This document shows, piece after piece, positions 16,116 through 24,623 of a DNA stretch of 64,000 nt; the stretch's first letter is position 1; every line of letters starts with the position of its first letter. The stretch is from positions 19,862 through 83,861 of IMG/VR virus record IMGVR_UViG_3300032020_001000; one strand, 5' to 3'. The notes beneath the pieces are model-generated. The model was not told the origin of the DNA and did no database searches. It saw only the letters and a program-made list of their open reading frames with translations. The DNA comes from a virus. The translations under genes and the position numbers were made by a program.

Positions 16116-17911
16116 GAAGCAGCCCGCGAATCGAGTTGGGCCGCACAGTCGAGGATGCCCGGCCATTCTATCTCGACATGGAGACCCTCCTTCCGACGCG
16201 CCTGCTGCTGCAGGCGACGAGCGGCGGGGGCAAGTCATGGGCACTCCGCCGCATCCTGGAACAATCCCACGGGAGCATTCAGCAGATCGTGATTGACCCC
16301 GAGGGCGAGTTCCCCAGCCTGCGCGAGAAGTATGACTATGTCCTGGTGGGCAAGGGCGGCGACATTGCGGCCGAGCCGCGGTTGGCAGAGATGCTGGCGC
16401 ATCGGCTGCTCGAGTTGGGCGTCAGCGCCGTCTGCGATCTCTACGAGATGCGCGCCCGCGAGCGGCCGCACTTTGTGAAGGTTTTCCTCGAGGGCTTGAT
16501 CAACGCACCGCGCAAACTTTGGCATCCGGTTCTGATCGTTGTCGATGAGGCACATGCGTACTGCCCTGAAAAGGCCGACTCCGAATCAACCGATGCAGTA
16601 TGCGACCTCTGCACGCGCGGACGCAAGCGCGGCTTCTGCGCGATCCTGGCAACGCAGCGACTGAGCAACCTGAACAAGCAGGCGGCCGCGCAATGCTTTA
16701 ACGTCATGGTCGGCCCGACCAGCCTGGACATTGATCGCAAGCGCGCGGTCGAGGCCCTGGGTCTGAGCGGCGCCGAGCAGAAGCGCGTCCAGAACCTGCT
16801 GATGACGCGCGAGCCGGGCGAGTTCTACTGCATCGGTCGGGCGATGTCCAAGTCGCTCGCGTTGGTGAAGGTCGGCGGCGTGCAGACACATCACCCGGAG
16901 ATCGCGCGGGGTGCTCGAGCGGTGCAAGGGCCTCCCCCACCCCCGGAACGGGTCAAGGCTATGCTGGCGAAGCTGGCCGACCTGCCGCGGGCCGCAGAAG
17001 AAGACATTCAAGAGCGCGCCGGTTTACAGCGCCGGGTGCGCGAGTTGACCGGCGAGTTGGCGGCGGCGAAGCGGGTGGCACCGGGGCGGATAGATGACAA
17101 GCAAGAATTGGAGCTGCGCGCCGAGGTGCGCGCGGCCAAGGGGGCGCTGGCCGGCGCGGAGGTTCTGCACCGGCAGCGGATTGCGGAGGCGCGCAAGGCC
17201 GGCGACGAACTCAAGGGCATACTGAGCCGCGTGGCAGATCTGGCGGCGAAAGCGGCTGCGATCACGTTGCCAGACCCCGCGGTGAGCCTGATCGAATGGG
17301 ACAAAGCCGCAGGCGGGGCAGGTGGGCCGCCGATCGTCGGGACGCAACCTCCAGAACCTAGCATGCGAAGGCTGGATGGACGCCGGCGAGTTCCCGGCCC
17401 CCCGCCCGCAGGCCTTGATACCGCAGAGCCGTTGCTGCGCGCCGGTGCGCTGCGGATGCTGCGCACCCTTGCGCAGCACCACCCGATGGTTATGACGCGC
17501 AGCCAGCTCGGCACGCTCAGCGGCTTCACCCCGAGCGGCGAGACATTCGGTACCTACCTCGGCGACCTGCGTCGTGGCGGGTACATCGCTCTGGAAGGCC
17601 GCGAAGTAGAGATTACCGAGGCCGGCCTTGAACGCGCGGGCCGCGTACCGCCCACGCCGACCACGCTCGATGAACGGCTCGATGTCTGGCGGGGGGCCCT
17701 CCGCGCCGGCGAGCGGAAGATGCTCGATATCCTGGTCGAAGTTTACCCCGATACCCTCAGTCGCCAGGACCTCGCGGAGCGCACGGGTTTCGAGGCCAGC
17801 GGCGGCACATTCGGCACCTACCTCGGCGTGCTGCGGCGCAACGGACTGATCGAGGTGCGCGGCCCGGAAGTGCGCGCATCAGACACGCTGTTCATGGGGG
17901 ACGGAGCATGA
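16112..17911 (+). CDS. HerA/FtsK-like ATPase with tandem C-terminal winged helices
   Basis: A 599-residue protein with P-loop ATSGGGKSWA near 35-44 and Walker B VLIVVDEAHAYC near 141-152, plus ATQRLSNLNK as in HerA-type DNA translocases (DUF87). After a coiled-coil segment (about 295-375) the C-terminus carries two similar winged-helix-like repeats, both containing a GTFGTYLG or ETFGTYLG core near 470 and 565. The next gene, overlapping by four bases, is a PD-(D/E)XK nuclease, recalling HerA-nuclease pairs in DNA end processing and in some defence systems. The function in this phage is inferred only. Confidence 0.8.
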   Translation: MRSSPRIELGRTVEDARPFYLDMETLLPTRLLLQATSGGGKSWALRRILEQSHGSIQQIVIDPEGEFPSLREKYDYVLVGKGGDIAAEPRLAEMLAHRLLELGVSAVCDLYEMRARERPHFVKVFLEGLINAPRKLWHPVLIVVDEAHAYCPEKADSESTDAVCDLCTRGRKRGFCAILATQRLSNLNKQAAAQCFNVMVGPTSLDIDRKRAVEALGLSGAEQKRVQNLLMTREPGEFYCIGRAMSKSLALVKVGGVQTHHPEIARGARAVQGPPPPPERVKAMLAKLADLPRAAEEDIQERAGLQRRVRELTGELAAAKRVAPGRIDDKQELELRAEVRAAKGALAGAEVLHRQRIAEARKAGDELKGILSRVADLAAKAAAITLPDPAVSLIEWDKAAGGAGGPPIVGTQPPEPSMRRLDGRRRVPGPPPAGLDTAEPLLRAGALRMLRTLAQHHPMVMTRSQLGTLSGFTPSGETFGTYLGDLRRGGYIALEGREVEITEAGLERAGRVPPTPTTLDERLDVWRGALRAGERKMLDILVEVYPDTLSRQDLAERTGFEASGGTFGTYLGVLRRNGLIEVRGPEVRASDTLFMGDGA

Positions 17912-18591
17912 GGTGCTGGCCGGAAAATGAAGAACAACTCGCCGCCCCTATCCTGCCGTGGCTGGAGCAGCAGCACTGGGACGTGTACCAGGAAGTTCAG
18001 ATCCTAGCCTACGAGAGTGTTGCCGACATCGTGGCAATCCAGGGGCCCCTCATCTGGGTCATCGAGGTAAAGCGCAGCCTCGGGTTCCGGGTATGCGAGC
18101 AGGCGATTCGATGGCAGCAGATAGCCCACCTCGTCTCGGTGGCGGTGCCGGCCACCGAGCGGGGCGGCCGCGGGCCATTCGTCACCCACATGCTCCATCA
18201 TATCGGCCTCGGAGTTATCACGGCGCGAGAGCATGGCAGTCCACACGAGTTGCTGTCGGCGCGTCTGTGTCGGCGCACCGTGCCGGTGCTGACCGCCCGC
18301 CTGCGCAAAGCCTGCACCGAGGAGCGCAAGCACTTCGCGCGGGCCGGCAATGCGGAAGGCTTGCGCTACACGCCTTTTAGCGCCACCTGTCGAGCCGTGC
18401 TGGACTATGCGACGAAGCATCCCGGTGCCACCCTCAAGGAGGTGGTGGAGGGGATTGACCATCACTACCGCAGCGACACGACGGCGCGATCCTGCCTGGC
18501 CCAGTGGATTCGGGCTGGCAAGGTGCGCGGAGTAGTGGCGCGGCACGAGGGCCGGCTAATGCGGGTCTATGTGGCCCAGGAGAACACGTGA
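17908..18591 (+). CDS. PD-(D/E)XK nuclease-like protein
   Basis: A 227-residue protein with the restriction-like core D40, E53 and K55 (VADIV, then VIEVKRS after 12 residues) preceded by an N-terminal helix with E9. The C-terminal 70 residues look like a winged helix (ATLKEVVEGIDHHY... ARSCLAQWIRAGKVRG) that could bind DNA. Its ATG overlaps the end of the HerA-like gene, so the two probably work together as translocase and nuclease. Specific family not known. Confidence 0.7.
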   Translation: MRCWPENEEQLAAPILPWLEQQHWDVYQEVQILAYESVADIVAIQGPLIWVIEVKRSLGFRVCEQAIRWQQIAHLVSVAVPATERGGRGPFVTHMLHHIGLGVITAREHGSPHELLSARLCRRTVPVLTARLRKACTEERKHFARAGNAEGLRYTPFSATCRAVLDYATKHPGATLKEVVEGIDHHYRSDTTARSCLAQWIRAGKVRGVVARHEGRLMRVYVAQENT

Positions 18592-18671
18592 TCGCTAATG
18601 ACCAGAGAGTGATGCGTTGCGGCAGCGGCTGGCCAACGGAAACCGGTAGATGCCTTCTGCGGGAGGGAGAC

Positions 18672-18794
18672 ATGTGTCGCAAGTGGCTGAGGATTGGTCG
18701 CCGCAGCAGCGATGGCGCGGTCTGCCTGCTGTCTCCAGGGGAGGTACGGGCGGTGCTGGCCTTCGCCGATGCCTACCGGAAAGGAGCGGACTAA
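18672..18794 (+). CDS. Very small hypothetical protein
   Basis: A 40-residue product from ATG 18672 just after GGGAGGGAGAC; the same leader occurs before ATG 19324. In-frame GTG 18588 or ATG 18612 would lengthen it. No motif beyond a basic N-terminus. Translation is likely but unproven. Confidence 0.45.
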   Translation: MCRKWLRIGRRSSDGAVCLLSPGEVRAVLAFADAYRKGAD

Positions 18795-19276
18795 TGCTGA
18801 CCCTGACGCCCCGACAGATGGAGGCGCTGCGTGCTATCCGCGATCTGACGCGGCGGCGCGGCCCCACCATCCGAGAGCTGGGGAGAGCGCTCGGATTGTT
18901 GTCCACATGCACCACCTGGCGGCATGTGGATCGGCTCGTGGATAAGGGGATGGTGTGCAAAGGGGAGAGGGAGAACCGCGGCATCGAGCTGACGGCAGCA
19001 GGGATGGCTGAGCTGAATCCGGCCCCAGCCCCGGCAGTAGACGGCAACTTGTCGGTAGCAAGTTGCGGCGAGATGACGGCGGTCATGCGGATGCAGCGCT
19101 GGGATGGTTGGCGGATCGACCGCCTGGGAGACGTTGCCGTCAACGGCCCCGGCATCGGGTTTATCCCCGTGTATGCGACCGAGGAAGAGGCGCTGCGCGA
19201 TTTCCCGGACGGGCCGTTTGCGCGGATGCGCCTGTGCGAGAGTGATGGCGCGGCAGCAGAGGACTGTGCGGACTGA
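18794..19276 (+). CDS. LexA-like winged-helix protein lacking the peptidase domain
   Basis: A 160-residue protein from ATG 18794 (AAGGAG upstream). Residues 1-75 match the LexA DNA-binding domain: LTPRQMEALRAIRDLTRRRG, TIRELGRALGLLST, then HVDRLVDKGMV and a GIELT strand. The C-terminal half is not the S24 autoprotease; no Ser/Lys dyad context is seen. It could be a transcription regulator that is not cleaved by RecA. Target sites are unknown. Confidence 0.7.
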   Translation: MLTLTPRQMEALRAIRDLTRRRGPTIRELGRALGLLSTCTTWRHVDRLVDKGMVCKGERENRGIELTAAGMAELNPAPAPAVDGNLSVASCGEMTAVMRMQRWDGWRIDRLGDVAVNGPGIGFIPVYATEEEALRDFPDGPFARMRLCESDGAAAEDCAD

Positions 19277-19323
19277 GGGGCGGGGCATTCTCGCCCTAGA
19301 AAGTGTTCCTGAGGGAGGGAGAC

Positions 19324-20001
19324 ATGCCGAAAAGAAAGGCAGCAAAAGGCGAGGTGGATGCGCGGGCATGGGCCTTACCGCAGAACTTCGTGCTCCACCG
19401 CAACCCGCGCAAGACATTGCGGGTGCGGATTATCGGCAAAGGGCCGCTCCTGGAGCAGAACCCGGCGCGAATGCGGGATGCGCATATCAAAACGAAAGAG
19501 CAGACGGGGCAGACCAAGAAGCGCCAGGCTTGGGATGCTGAGGCCGAATGCAAGGCCCATGTCCACCGACTGATGGATGGACGGCCGGGCGTACCCTGCA
19601 TTGCGCTCAAGAAGGCGATGGCCGCGACTGTTAGCGGGAAGGGCCAAGAGTGGTATGGGCGCCGAAAGGAACTCTACAGCGCCTTCTGGATTCGGGGCGA
19701 AGCCAATCAGGAGCAGGGCGGCATGGAATTGTTGCCCATTATCTCGCCCAACGGTGACTACGTGGTGGATCGTTCCTGGGTGCGCAACAGTGGCATCGGC
19801 CGCCCCATTGACGTGCGAGCCAGGCCGCGATGGGACAAGTGGGCGCTCGACGTAGAGATCGAGTTCAAGACTAGCGCCGGACTGACGGAGCAGACCCTGC
19901 TCGATATGCTCGATGAGGCTGGAGACCGGGGGATCGTCTCCCGCCGGCAGGAGAACAGCGGAGAGAACTATGGCACCTTCGAGGTGGCGGTGGAGGCATA
20001 A
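19324..20001 (+). CDS. Conserved phage protein of unknown function
   Basis: A 225-residue protein with GGGAGGGAGAC before ATG 19324. The order VRIIGKGPLLEQNP, GVPCIALKKAM, RARPRWDKWALDV, LLDMLDEAGDRGIVSRR and YGTFEV corresponds to a widespread siphophage family that I recognise by pattern but whose biochemical role is not known to me. It sits near recombination genes. Family assignment is from memory of the pattern, not from a search. Confidence 0.6.
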   Translation: MPKRKAAKGEVDARAWALPQNFVLHRNPRKTLRVRIIGKGPLLEQNPARMRDAHIKTKEQTGQTKKRQAWDAEAECKAHVHRLMDGRPGVPCIALKKAMAATVSGKGQEWYGRRKELYSAFWIRGEANQEQGGMELLPIISPNGDYVVDRSWVRNSGIGRPIDVRARPRWDKWALDVEIEFKTSAGLTEQTLLDMLDEAGDRGIVSRRQENSGENYGTFEVAVEA

Positions 20002-20006
20002 ACAGC

Positions 20007-20531
20007 ATGGTCAGGGAGAGCGGGGCGCAACTCGAAATCGGGGTTCGGCCAGGCTTCCATCTCAGCCAGGAGCAGGCCGAGCGATATGGGGCGCGGCTCT
20101 ACGAACTGATCCGGACGAAGCGCGGCATTCCCATCTCCGCCCGTGAGATCGTCGAAGCTGCCCGTTCATCGAGATCGGCGCTCCATGACTGGTTCACTTG
20201 GGACGACGGCGAGGCCGCCGAGCGTTGGCGCGAGGAGCAGGCCCGCAACTTGGCGCGGGCCATCCAGATCAACATCGTGGTCGAAGGCGGTGGCCCGCCT
20301 GTACCCGTGCGCGCCTTTGTCTATGTTGAGGACCGCGATGCCGAGGGCGAGCAGGCAGGCTATGTGCCACTGGCGGAGGCGCTCGGCGATGAGGCCCGGT
20401 ATGCCTATATCCTGGAGCGCGCATACCGGGAATATCGGGCACTTGCAATGAAACATCGGCACCTCAAGGAACTCAGCCGACTCTTCCCGGCGCGGGAGAT
20501 GGCGCGTTGGGATAAGCGGTTTCGAGGATAA
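20007..20531 (+). CDS. Conserved phage protein (SALHDWFTWDD family)
   Basis: A 174-residue protein starting five bases after the previous stop. It contains REIVEAARSSRSALHDWFTWDD followed, in the next segment, by AAERWREEQARNLARAI, VPVRAFVYV and a C-terminal AYREYRAL helix. This layout is common in phage proteins of unknown function found near replication or recombination genes. The SxLHDxFxWDD motif suggests a helix-turn-helix-like start. Confidence 0.6.
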   Translation: MVRESGAQLEIGVRPGFHLSQEQAERYGARLYELIRTKRGIPISAREIVEAARSSRSALHDWFTWDDGEAAERWREEQARNLARAIQINIVVEGGGPPVPVRAFVYVEDRDAEGEQAGYVPLAEALGDEARYAYILERAYREYRALAMKHRHLKELSRLFPAREMARWDKRFRG

Positions 20532-20532
20532 G

Positions 20533-20762
20533 ATGCAGGAGAGCATGAGGCCAGGTGGAGCTGGGCCGGGCGCAGTCCGGCATGGCACGGTAGGGTTCCA
20601 AATTGCACGAGAGTATGCAGTTAGGCTGGGCGAGGCCAGGACTGGCACAGCCCAGTGCGGCAAGGTTCTGAATTGCAGGAGAGCATAGGGAGCGGCGTGG
20701 CCGGGCGGGGACTGATACGGCATGGATCAGTGAGCTAAGGTTTCCGAATTCCAGGAGAGCAT
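20533..20762 (+). repeat. Degenerate tandem repeat array of about 70-bp units
   Basis: The motif CAGGAGAGCAT recurs at 20536, 20606 (as CACGAGAGTAT), 20676 and 20752, each but the first preceded by AATTGCA or AATTCCA. Between them are runs of G-rich pentamers such as GGCAC, GGCGA and GGCCA. Spacings are 70, 70 and 76 bp. No convincing protein is encoded; each unit ends like a ribosome site followed by ATG or ATA. The array lies directly upstream of the RuvC-like gene. Regulation, a recombination hot spot or leftover duplication are all possible. Confidence 0.6.
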
Positions 20763-20814
20763 GAGGCTTGGCTTGGCACGGCGAGGCAAGGCGAGGTCGA
20801 GTAAGGATTGCCGC

Positions 20815-21306
20815 ATGAGAATCATGGGTATTGACCTCGGCAATCCGGGCGCGCTGGCCATCCTGAGCGATGATCAGCCCGGCAAGCCGCGGGTCGTGGC
20901 AACCGCCTCCTGGGGGCACACGACCGGCCTGCACCTCCAGGAGATGATCCTTGCCCTGGGACGCGAGCACGGCGTGGAGCTGGTGGCGACCGAGCGACCA
21001 GGGAGCTGGGGCAGGCGATCGGTGGGAATGTCGCAGCGGGGCAAGCAGGAGGTGGTGCGGGCGGCCTGCCAGGCGCTGCGAGTACACCTTGTGGATTACC
21101 AACCACGGACGATCCGGGCGGCGCTCGGAGTCAGGGCTCAGGCCGCGGAGGGGAAACGGCAGGTCGGGCGCTGTGTTAAACTGCTGGTCAAGATTGACAG
21201 CGACAATGAGCATGTGCTCGACGCCTGCGCTCTGGCCCTGGTAGCGCTGAACCGGGAGGGGTCGCGGCGGAGGATGCTCGCCGCAAAGGTACGGAGCCAA
21301 TTATGA
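20815..21306 (+). CDS. RuvC-like Holliday junction resolvase
   Basis: A 163-residue RNase H-fold nuclease: MGIDLGNPGALAIL carries the first Asp, LVATERP the Glu, and NEHVLDACALAL the His/Asp pair of the last motif. This is the size of phage and bacterial RuvC proteins that cleave four-way junctions. ATG 20815 is chosen; in-frame ATG 20761 within the repeat array would add a basic 18-residue leader and cannot be excluded. Acts in recombination or debranching before packaging. Confidence 0.75.
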   Translation: MRIMGIDLGNPGALAILSDDQPGKPRVVATASWGHTTGLHLQEMILALGREHGVELVATERPGSWGRRSVGMSQRGKQEVVRAACQALRVHLVDYQPRTIRAALGVRAQAAEGKRQVGRCVKLLVKIDSDNEHVLDACALALVALNREGSRRRMLAAKVRSQL

Positions 21307-22193
21307 TCGATCCATCCTCGATGCGACTGTGGCTGCCGCACGTTGAGCGGCTGGGGATTCCAAGTCCGCGCACGATTCTCGTGGTGGAGCCGGAGCCCGG
21401 ATTCCTGGATCGCCTTCTCTTGGCGGCAATCGATGCAGTGGAGGGCGGCGGCGAACCTCTGGATGCCCGGGCCGCAGAGTTCGTGGGCGACGTTACGAAG
21501 GCTGTGGATGGCGTGGGCTATCCAGCATTCCTACGCACGGACCTCTGCAGCGGGAAGCATCAGTGGAGGGACACCTGCTTCGTCGCGGCGCCAGGGCACG
21601 TCTACTCGCATGTGCTGGCCCTGATTGAGTTCGGGATGAACGCTGATATGCTGGGGCTGCAGCATACAGCGATCGCCGCGCGCCAGTACCTCTACCTTGA
21701 CGCCCCATTCGCCGCCTACCGCGGGTTACCGATTGCGGCGGAGCGCCGATATTTCGTGCGCGAGGGCCGGGTGCTGTGTCACCATCCATACTGGGAACGC
21801 GAGGCAGTGGCGGCAGGCTATCCGTGGTGCGCCGAATGGGAACGGCACCTGGAGCGTCTCAACCGGGAGGAGGACGACGAGGTTGCCACGCTCACCGGAT
21901 TCGCGGCGGCAGTAGGGGGAGCGCTTGGCGGCTTCTGGAGCATCGACTTCGCGCGCGATGCGGGGGGCAAGTGGTGGTTGATCGATATGGCGGTGGGCGG
22001 AGAGTCCTGGCATCCCAGAGGCCCATGTCCAGAGGTTACAGTATGCGCCATATGCAGCGGCGTCATCGACGAGGAATATCCATCGAGGCACGCAGGATGC
22101 GCGGCCGCTGGCCGACGACCGAAGGCCGCTGCTGCTGATGATGCTGATGATGATGCTGATGATGATGCTGATGATACGGAGCCGCGCAAGTGA
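21303..22193 (+). CDS. ATP-grasp-like protein with acidic tail
   Basis: A 296-residue protein whose segments RTDLCSGKHQWRDTC, VLALIEFGMNADMLGL, AERRYFVREGRVLCHHPYW and FWSIDFARD...WWLIDMAVGGESWH match phage proteins commonly annotated as ATP-grasp domain proteins. Such enzymes join a carboxylate to an amine or thiol using ATP; the substrate here is unknown. A C-terminal CAIC...HAGC knuckle and an Asp/Ala tail encoded by GAT/GCT microsatellite DNA (22128-22175) are additions. Overlaps both neighbours. Confidence 0.7.
   Translation: MIDPSSMRLWLPHVERLGIPSPRTILVVEPEPGFLDRLLLAAIDAVEGGGEPLDARAAEFVGDVTKAVDGVGYPAFLRTDLCSGKHQWRDTCFVAAPGHVYSHVLALIEFGMNADMLGLQHTAIAARQYLYLDAPFAAYRGLPIAAERRYFVREGRVLCHHPYWEREAVAAGYPWCAEWERHLERLNREEDDEVATLTGFAAAVGGALGGFWSIDFARDAGGKWWLIDMAVGGESWHPRGPCPEVTVCAICSGVIDEEYPSRHAGCAAAGRRPKAAAADDADDDADDDADDTEPRK
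22128..22175 (+). repeat. GAT/GCT trinucleotide microsatellite
   Basis: A run of GCT and GAT triplets in a loose 12-bp pattern (GATGATGCT) encodes the (A)DDADDDADDDADD tail of the ATP-grasp-like protein. Such tracts can change length by slippage without shifting the frame. Confidence 0.85.
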
Positions 22194-22426
22194 CGGTGGC
22201 CACGGACGGAGTGCACCTGGTGGCAGACGACCTGGACGAGCTGCACGCTTTCGCCCGGCGCGTGGGATTGCGGCGCGAATGGTTCCAGGATGGGCCGCGC
22301 CCGCACTACGATCTGACAACGCATCGGGCGCTCGAGCGGGCGCTGCATGCGGGCGCGAAGCGCGTGTCGCGGCGAGCCGCTGTGAGGCTCGCGAGGGAGG
22401 CGGCTGATGCCCTGGCGCGGATTTGA
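22190..22426 (+). CDS. DUF4031-like small protein
   Basis: GTG 22190 overlaps the previous stop. The 78-residue product has HLVADDLDELHAFARRVGLRR, WFQDGPRPHYDLT and a following AL..GAKRVSRR segment, as in DUF4031 proteins of bacteria and phages, but the usual N-terminal YVDD strand is missing or altered. Function of the family is unknown. The end overlaps the methyltransferase gene by 20 bases. Confidence 0.65.
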   Translation: MTVATDGVHLVADDLDELHAFARRVGLRREWFQDGPRPHYDLTTHRALERALHAGAKRVSRRAAVRLAREAADALARI

Positions 22427-23468
22427 GGCCCTGCCCCCATACTTTGGCGGGAAGCGAAAGCTCTGCCCGCGCATCTTCCGTGAGATCTCGCGGGCGCTGC
22501 CGCAAGGGCGGTGGGGTTCGGCGCGCCTGGTGGACCCTTTCCTGGGCGGCGGCGCCGTGGGACTGTATGCGAAGGCGAGGGGCTTCGCCGTGCAGTGCTC
22601 GGATATCGCCGAGCGCAGCGCGCTGATCGGGCGCGCGCTCATCGCCAACGATTCGGTGAGGATCGAGCACGAGGATATTGCGCGTCTGTTCGTGCCGCAG
22701 GATGATGCTGGCGACCATATGCAGACGCATGCCGCGCCCGACAACATGACGCCCGAGGCGGCGCGGTTCCTCGACAACGCATGGACGGCGGCGGCGCGAT
22801 TCGCGGACGATACAAAGCGCGCCTTGGCCCGCCTGCTGCTGGTGAAGTATCTATTCTCGCTGCGGCCGATGGCGCAGTTCTCCAGCCCGAATGCTTTCAA
22901 CCGGCCGTTCGTCGAGGGCCGGTTCGATGATATCAAGGCGATCTACAAGGATGCAATAGCGGCGAATGCCGCGCACCCATCCGTAGCGCTCGAGCGCCTG
23001 CGCGGCAGGATCAACGCTGCGGTGTTCCGGGGAGCACAGGCATGCTCGGTGTGGCAGGGCGATGCACGCGAGGCCGTGGCGATGGCGCCGGGCGCTGTCG
23101 CAGGACAGCGCGGCGCGGACGCGCTCTACCTCGATCCGCCATACGCCGGCACGCTCTCCTACGAGAAGGAGTACTCCTTGCTGGATCACTGGCTCGGAGA
23201 CACGCTGGAGCCGAGTCCCTACTCGACCGATCGTGGCCTGGCGGAGTTCGGGCAGTTCCTGGGCGCCTGCGAGAGCCACCGGCTGTGGGTGATTTCCTAT
23301 GGCAATGCCGTGGCATCGCTCGAGCAGGTGCGGGCAGTGATCGAGCGGTACCGGCCCACGCGCGCCGTCGAACTGGCGTATGCGCATCTGGGTGCCGTGG
23401 CCACGGCGGAGAAAAGCGCACGCAATCGAGAGTTCATAATCCTGGCGGGAGAAGGAGTGGAGGCATGA
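22407..23468 (+). CDS. D12-class DNA N6-adenine methyltransferase
   Basis: A 353-residue Dam-like enzyme: PPYFGGKRKL at the N-terminus (SAM contact), DPFLGGGAVGLYA (motif I) and LYLDPPYAGT with D243-P-P-Y (motif IV), in alpha-class order. It would methylate adenine in a short DNA sequence, protecting phage DNA or regulating genes. No cognate endonuclease is adjacent. ATG 22407 overlaps the previous gene by 20 bases. Confidence 0.88.
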   Translation: MPWRGFEALPPYFGGKRKLCPRIFREISRALPQGRWGSARLVDPFLGGGAVGLYAKARGFAVQCSDIAERSALIGRALIANDSVRIEHEDIARLFVPQDDAGDHMQTHAAPDNMTPEAARFLDNAWTAAARFADDTKRALARLLLVKYLFSLRPMAQFSSPNAFNRPFVEGRFDDIKAIYKDAIAANAAHPSVALERLRGRINAAVFRGAQACSVWQGDAREAVAMAPGAVAGQRGADALYLDPPYAGTLSYEKEYSLLDHWLGDTLEPSPYSTDRGLAEFGQFLGACESHRLWVISYGNAVASLEQVRAVIERYRPTRAVELAYAHLGAVATAEKSARNREFIILAGEGVEA

Positions 23469-23485
23469 TCAGTGGAGGCATGATC
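23456..23485 (+). repeat. 15-bp perfect tandem duplication carrying ribosome site and start
   Basis: AGTGGAGGCATGATC occurs twice in a row (23456-23470 and 23471-23485). Each copy holds GGAGG-like sequence and an in-frame ATG, so the downstream gene has two equivalent starts. Confidence 0.9.
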
Positions 23486-24052
23486 AATTGGCATGCGGTG
23501 CTGGCGCTGGGACCGCAGGACCGGCCCGAACTGCTGACGTTTCAGGGGCGGCCCATTGTGTATAATCCGGCGAGCGCGGAGGACAGCGAGATCATGGGTC
23601 CCTTGCTCGACCGCGGCCTGGTGTGGGTGGGAGAAAGTATCATCGGCATCCGGGCGAGCGAATGGGCGCGACGCGACCGGCATGCAGGGGATGCCGCGCC
23701 CGAGCCGATCGATAGGCGCGGTGAATACCTGGCGGAGGCGGAGGTTCGCGCAGAGGCAGCCGTGAAGCGGGCGATAGACCAGCGGTATGATCAGCGGCCG
23801 CTCTCATGGTACGCGGCAGCGCGGCCGCTTCCCGCCGATCCGTTCCGGGCGCTATCGCTCTTCCAGTTCGAGGGCCGCCCCATATTGTTTGCCGACAGTC
23901 ATGTGCGCGAGCAGGAGATGCTCGCGCAGCTGCAGGGAGGATGGACGCCCATCCGCTGGGGCTATTTCCCCCTGGCTCTGCCCGGGACCCAGTGGGATAC
24001 GCTGGTGCGGGGCGGCGGCGTATCCTGGTCACGGAGGCGCGAGGATGGATGA
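23465..24052 (+). CDS. Hypothetical protein with internal duplication
   Basis: A 195-residue protein from ATG 23465 (or the duplicated ATG 23480). Two halves look related: LLTFQGRPIVYNPASAEDSEI near 22-42 and LFQFEGRPILFADSHVREQEM near 135-155, both followed by a short Gly-Trp strand. No family recognised. The overlap with the methyltransferase stop suggests one operon. Confidence 0.6.
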   Translation: MISGGMINWHAVLALGPQDRPELLTFQGRPIVYNPASAEDSEIMGPLLDRGLVWVGESIIGIRASEWARRDRHAGDAAPEPIDRRGEYLAEAEVRAEAAVKRAIDQRYDQRPLSWYAAARPLPADPFRALSLFQFEGRPILFADSHVREQEMLAQLQGGWTPIRWGYFPLALPGTQWDTLVRGGGVSWSRRREDG

Positions 24053-24374
24053 GATCGAGCAGATCGCACAGCTGGTGGGGGAACTGGAGGCTGCGCTGGC
24101 GATCGAGCAGGAGGCGGGCTGCGACCTGGCGCGATGGGGCGAATGGTCGCACCACTGGAATCGCCGGCGCCAGGCGCTGCTCAATGCCGTATTGGAGTGC
24201 CGCGACACGAGCCTGCCGCATCGCCGGGCGCTCCTGGCCTGTGTGCACCTATTTGACGCCTGGCAGCGCATTCACTACAGGATCACCCAGCACAAGCCCC
24301 CAGATGTGCTTGGCCTCGAGGAGGTCAAGCGGCGGCTGCGGGAAGCGGCGGAGGCAAAAGCGAGGAGTATATGA
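24045..24374 (+). CDS. Small helical hypothetical protein
   Basis: ATG 24045 follows GGAGG-like sequence and overlaps the previous stop. The 109-residue product is helical with many Trp and His in the middle (WGEWSHHWNRRR). No family recognised. Confidence 0.6.
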   Translation: MDEIEQIAQLVGELEAALAIEQEAGCDLARWGEWSHHWNRRRQALLNAVLECRDTSLPHRRALLACVHLFDAWQRIHYRITQHKPPDVLGLEEVKRRLREAAEAKARSI

Positions 24375-24619
24375 GGATGACCAATTTCTTTTGCCCAAAG
24401 TGCAAGGAGGCATTTTCGGACGAGAACAAGGCGAAATCGCATCGGTGTGATATTGCGAGGTTATGTACCCTCGACCTAGCGCCCTTTACCGAAAGACAAA
24501 TGCAGATGGATGGACGTCAGCGGCGCGGAGCAGTCGAGCTTGCATTTTGGCGAGGGCATCAAGCGGGCCAGGAAGATGAGGCGCGGCGCCATCGGAAATC
24601 GGCCCGCAAGCCGCGGTGA
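24371..24619 (+). CDS. Small zinc-finger-like protein
   Basis: An 82-residue product with FFCPKCKEAF near residue 7 and HRC near 24, a CxxC...HxC arrangement resembling a single zinc finger; the rest is helical and ends in basic residues. It overlaps the previous gene. Probable nucleic-acid-binding protein, unproven. Confidence 0.6.
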   Translation: MRMTNFFCPKCKEAFSDENKAKSHRCDIARLCTLDLAPFTERQMQMDGRQRRGAVELAFWRGHQAGQEDEARRHRKSARKPR

Positions 24620-24623
24620 ATGT

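Noticed and set aside
14475-17911. ParB plus HerA read as a plasmid-type partition pair
   Set aside because: The 16112 protein has HerA/FtsK motifs, not the ParA deviant Walker box.
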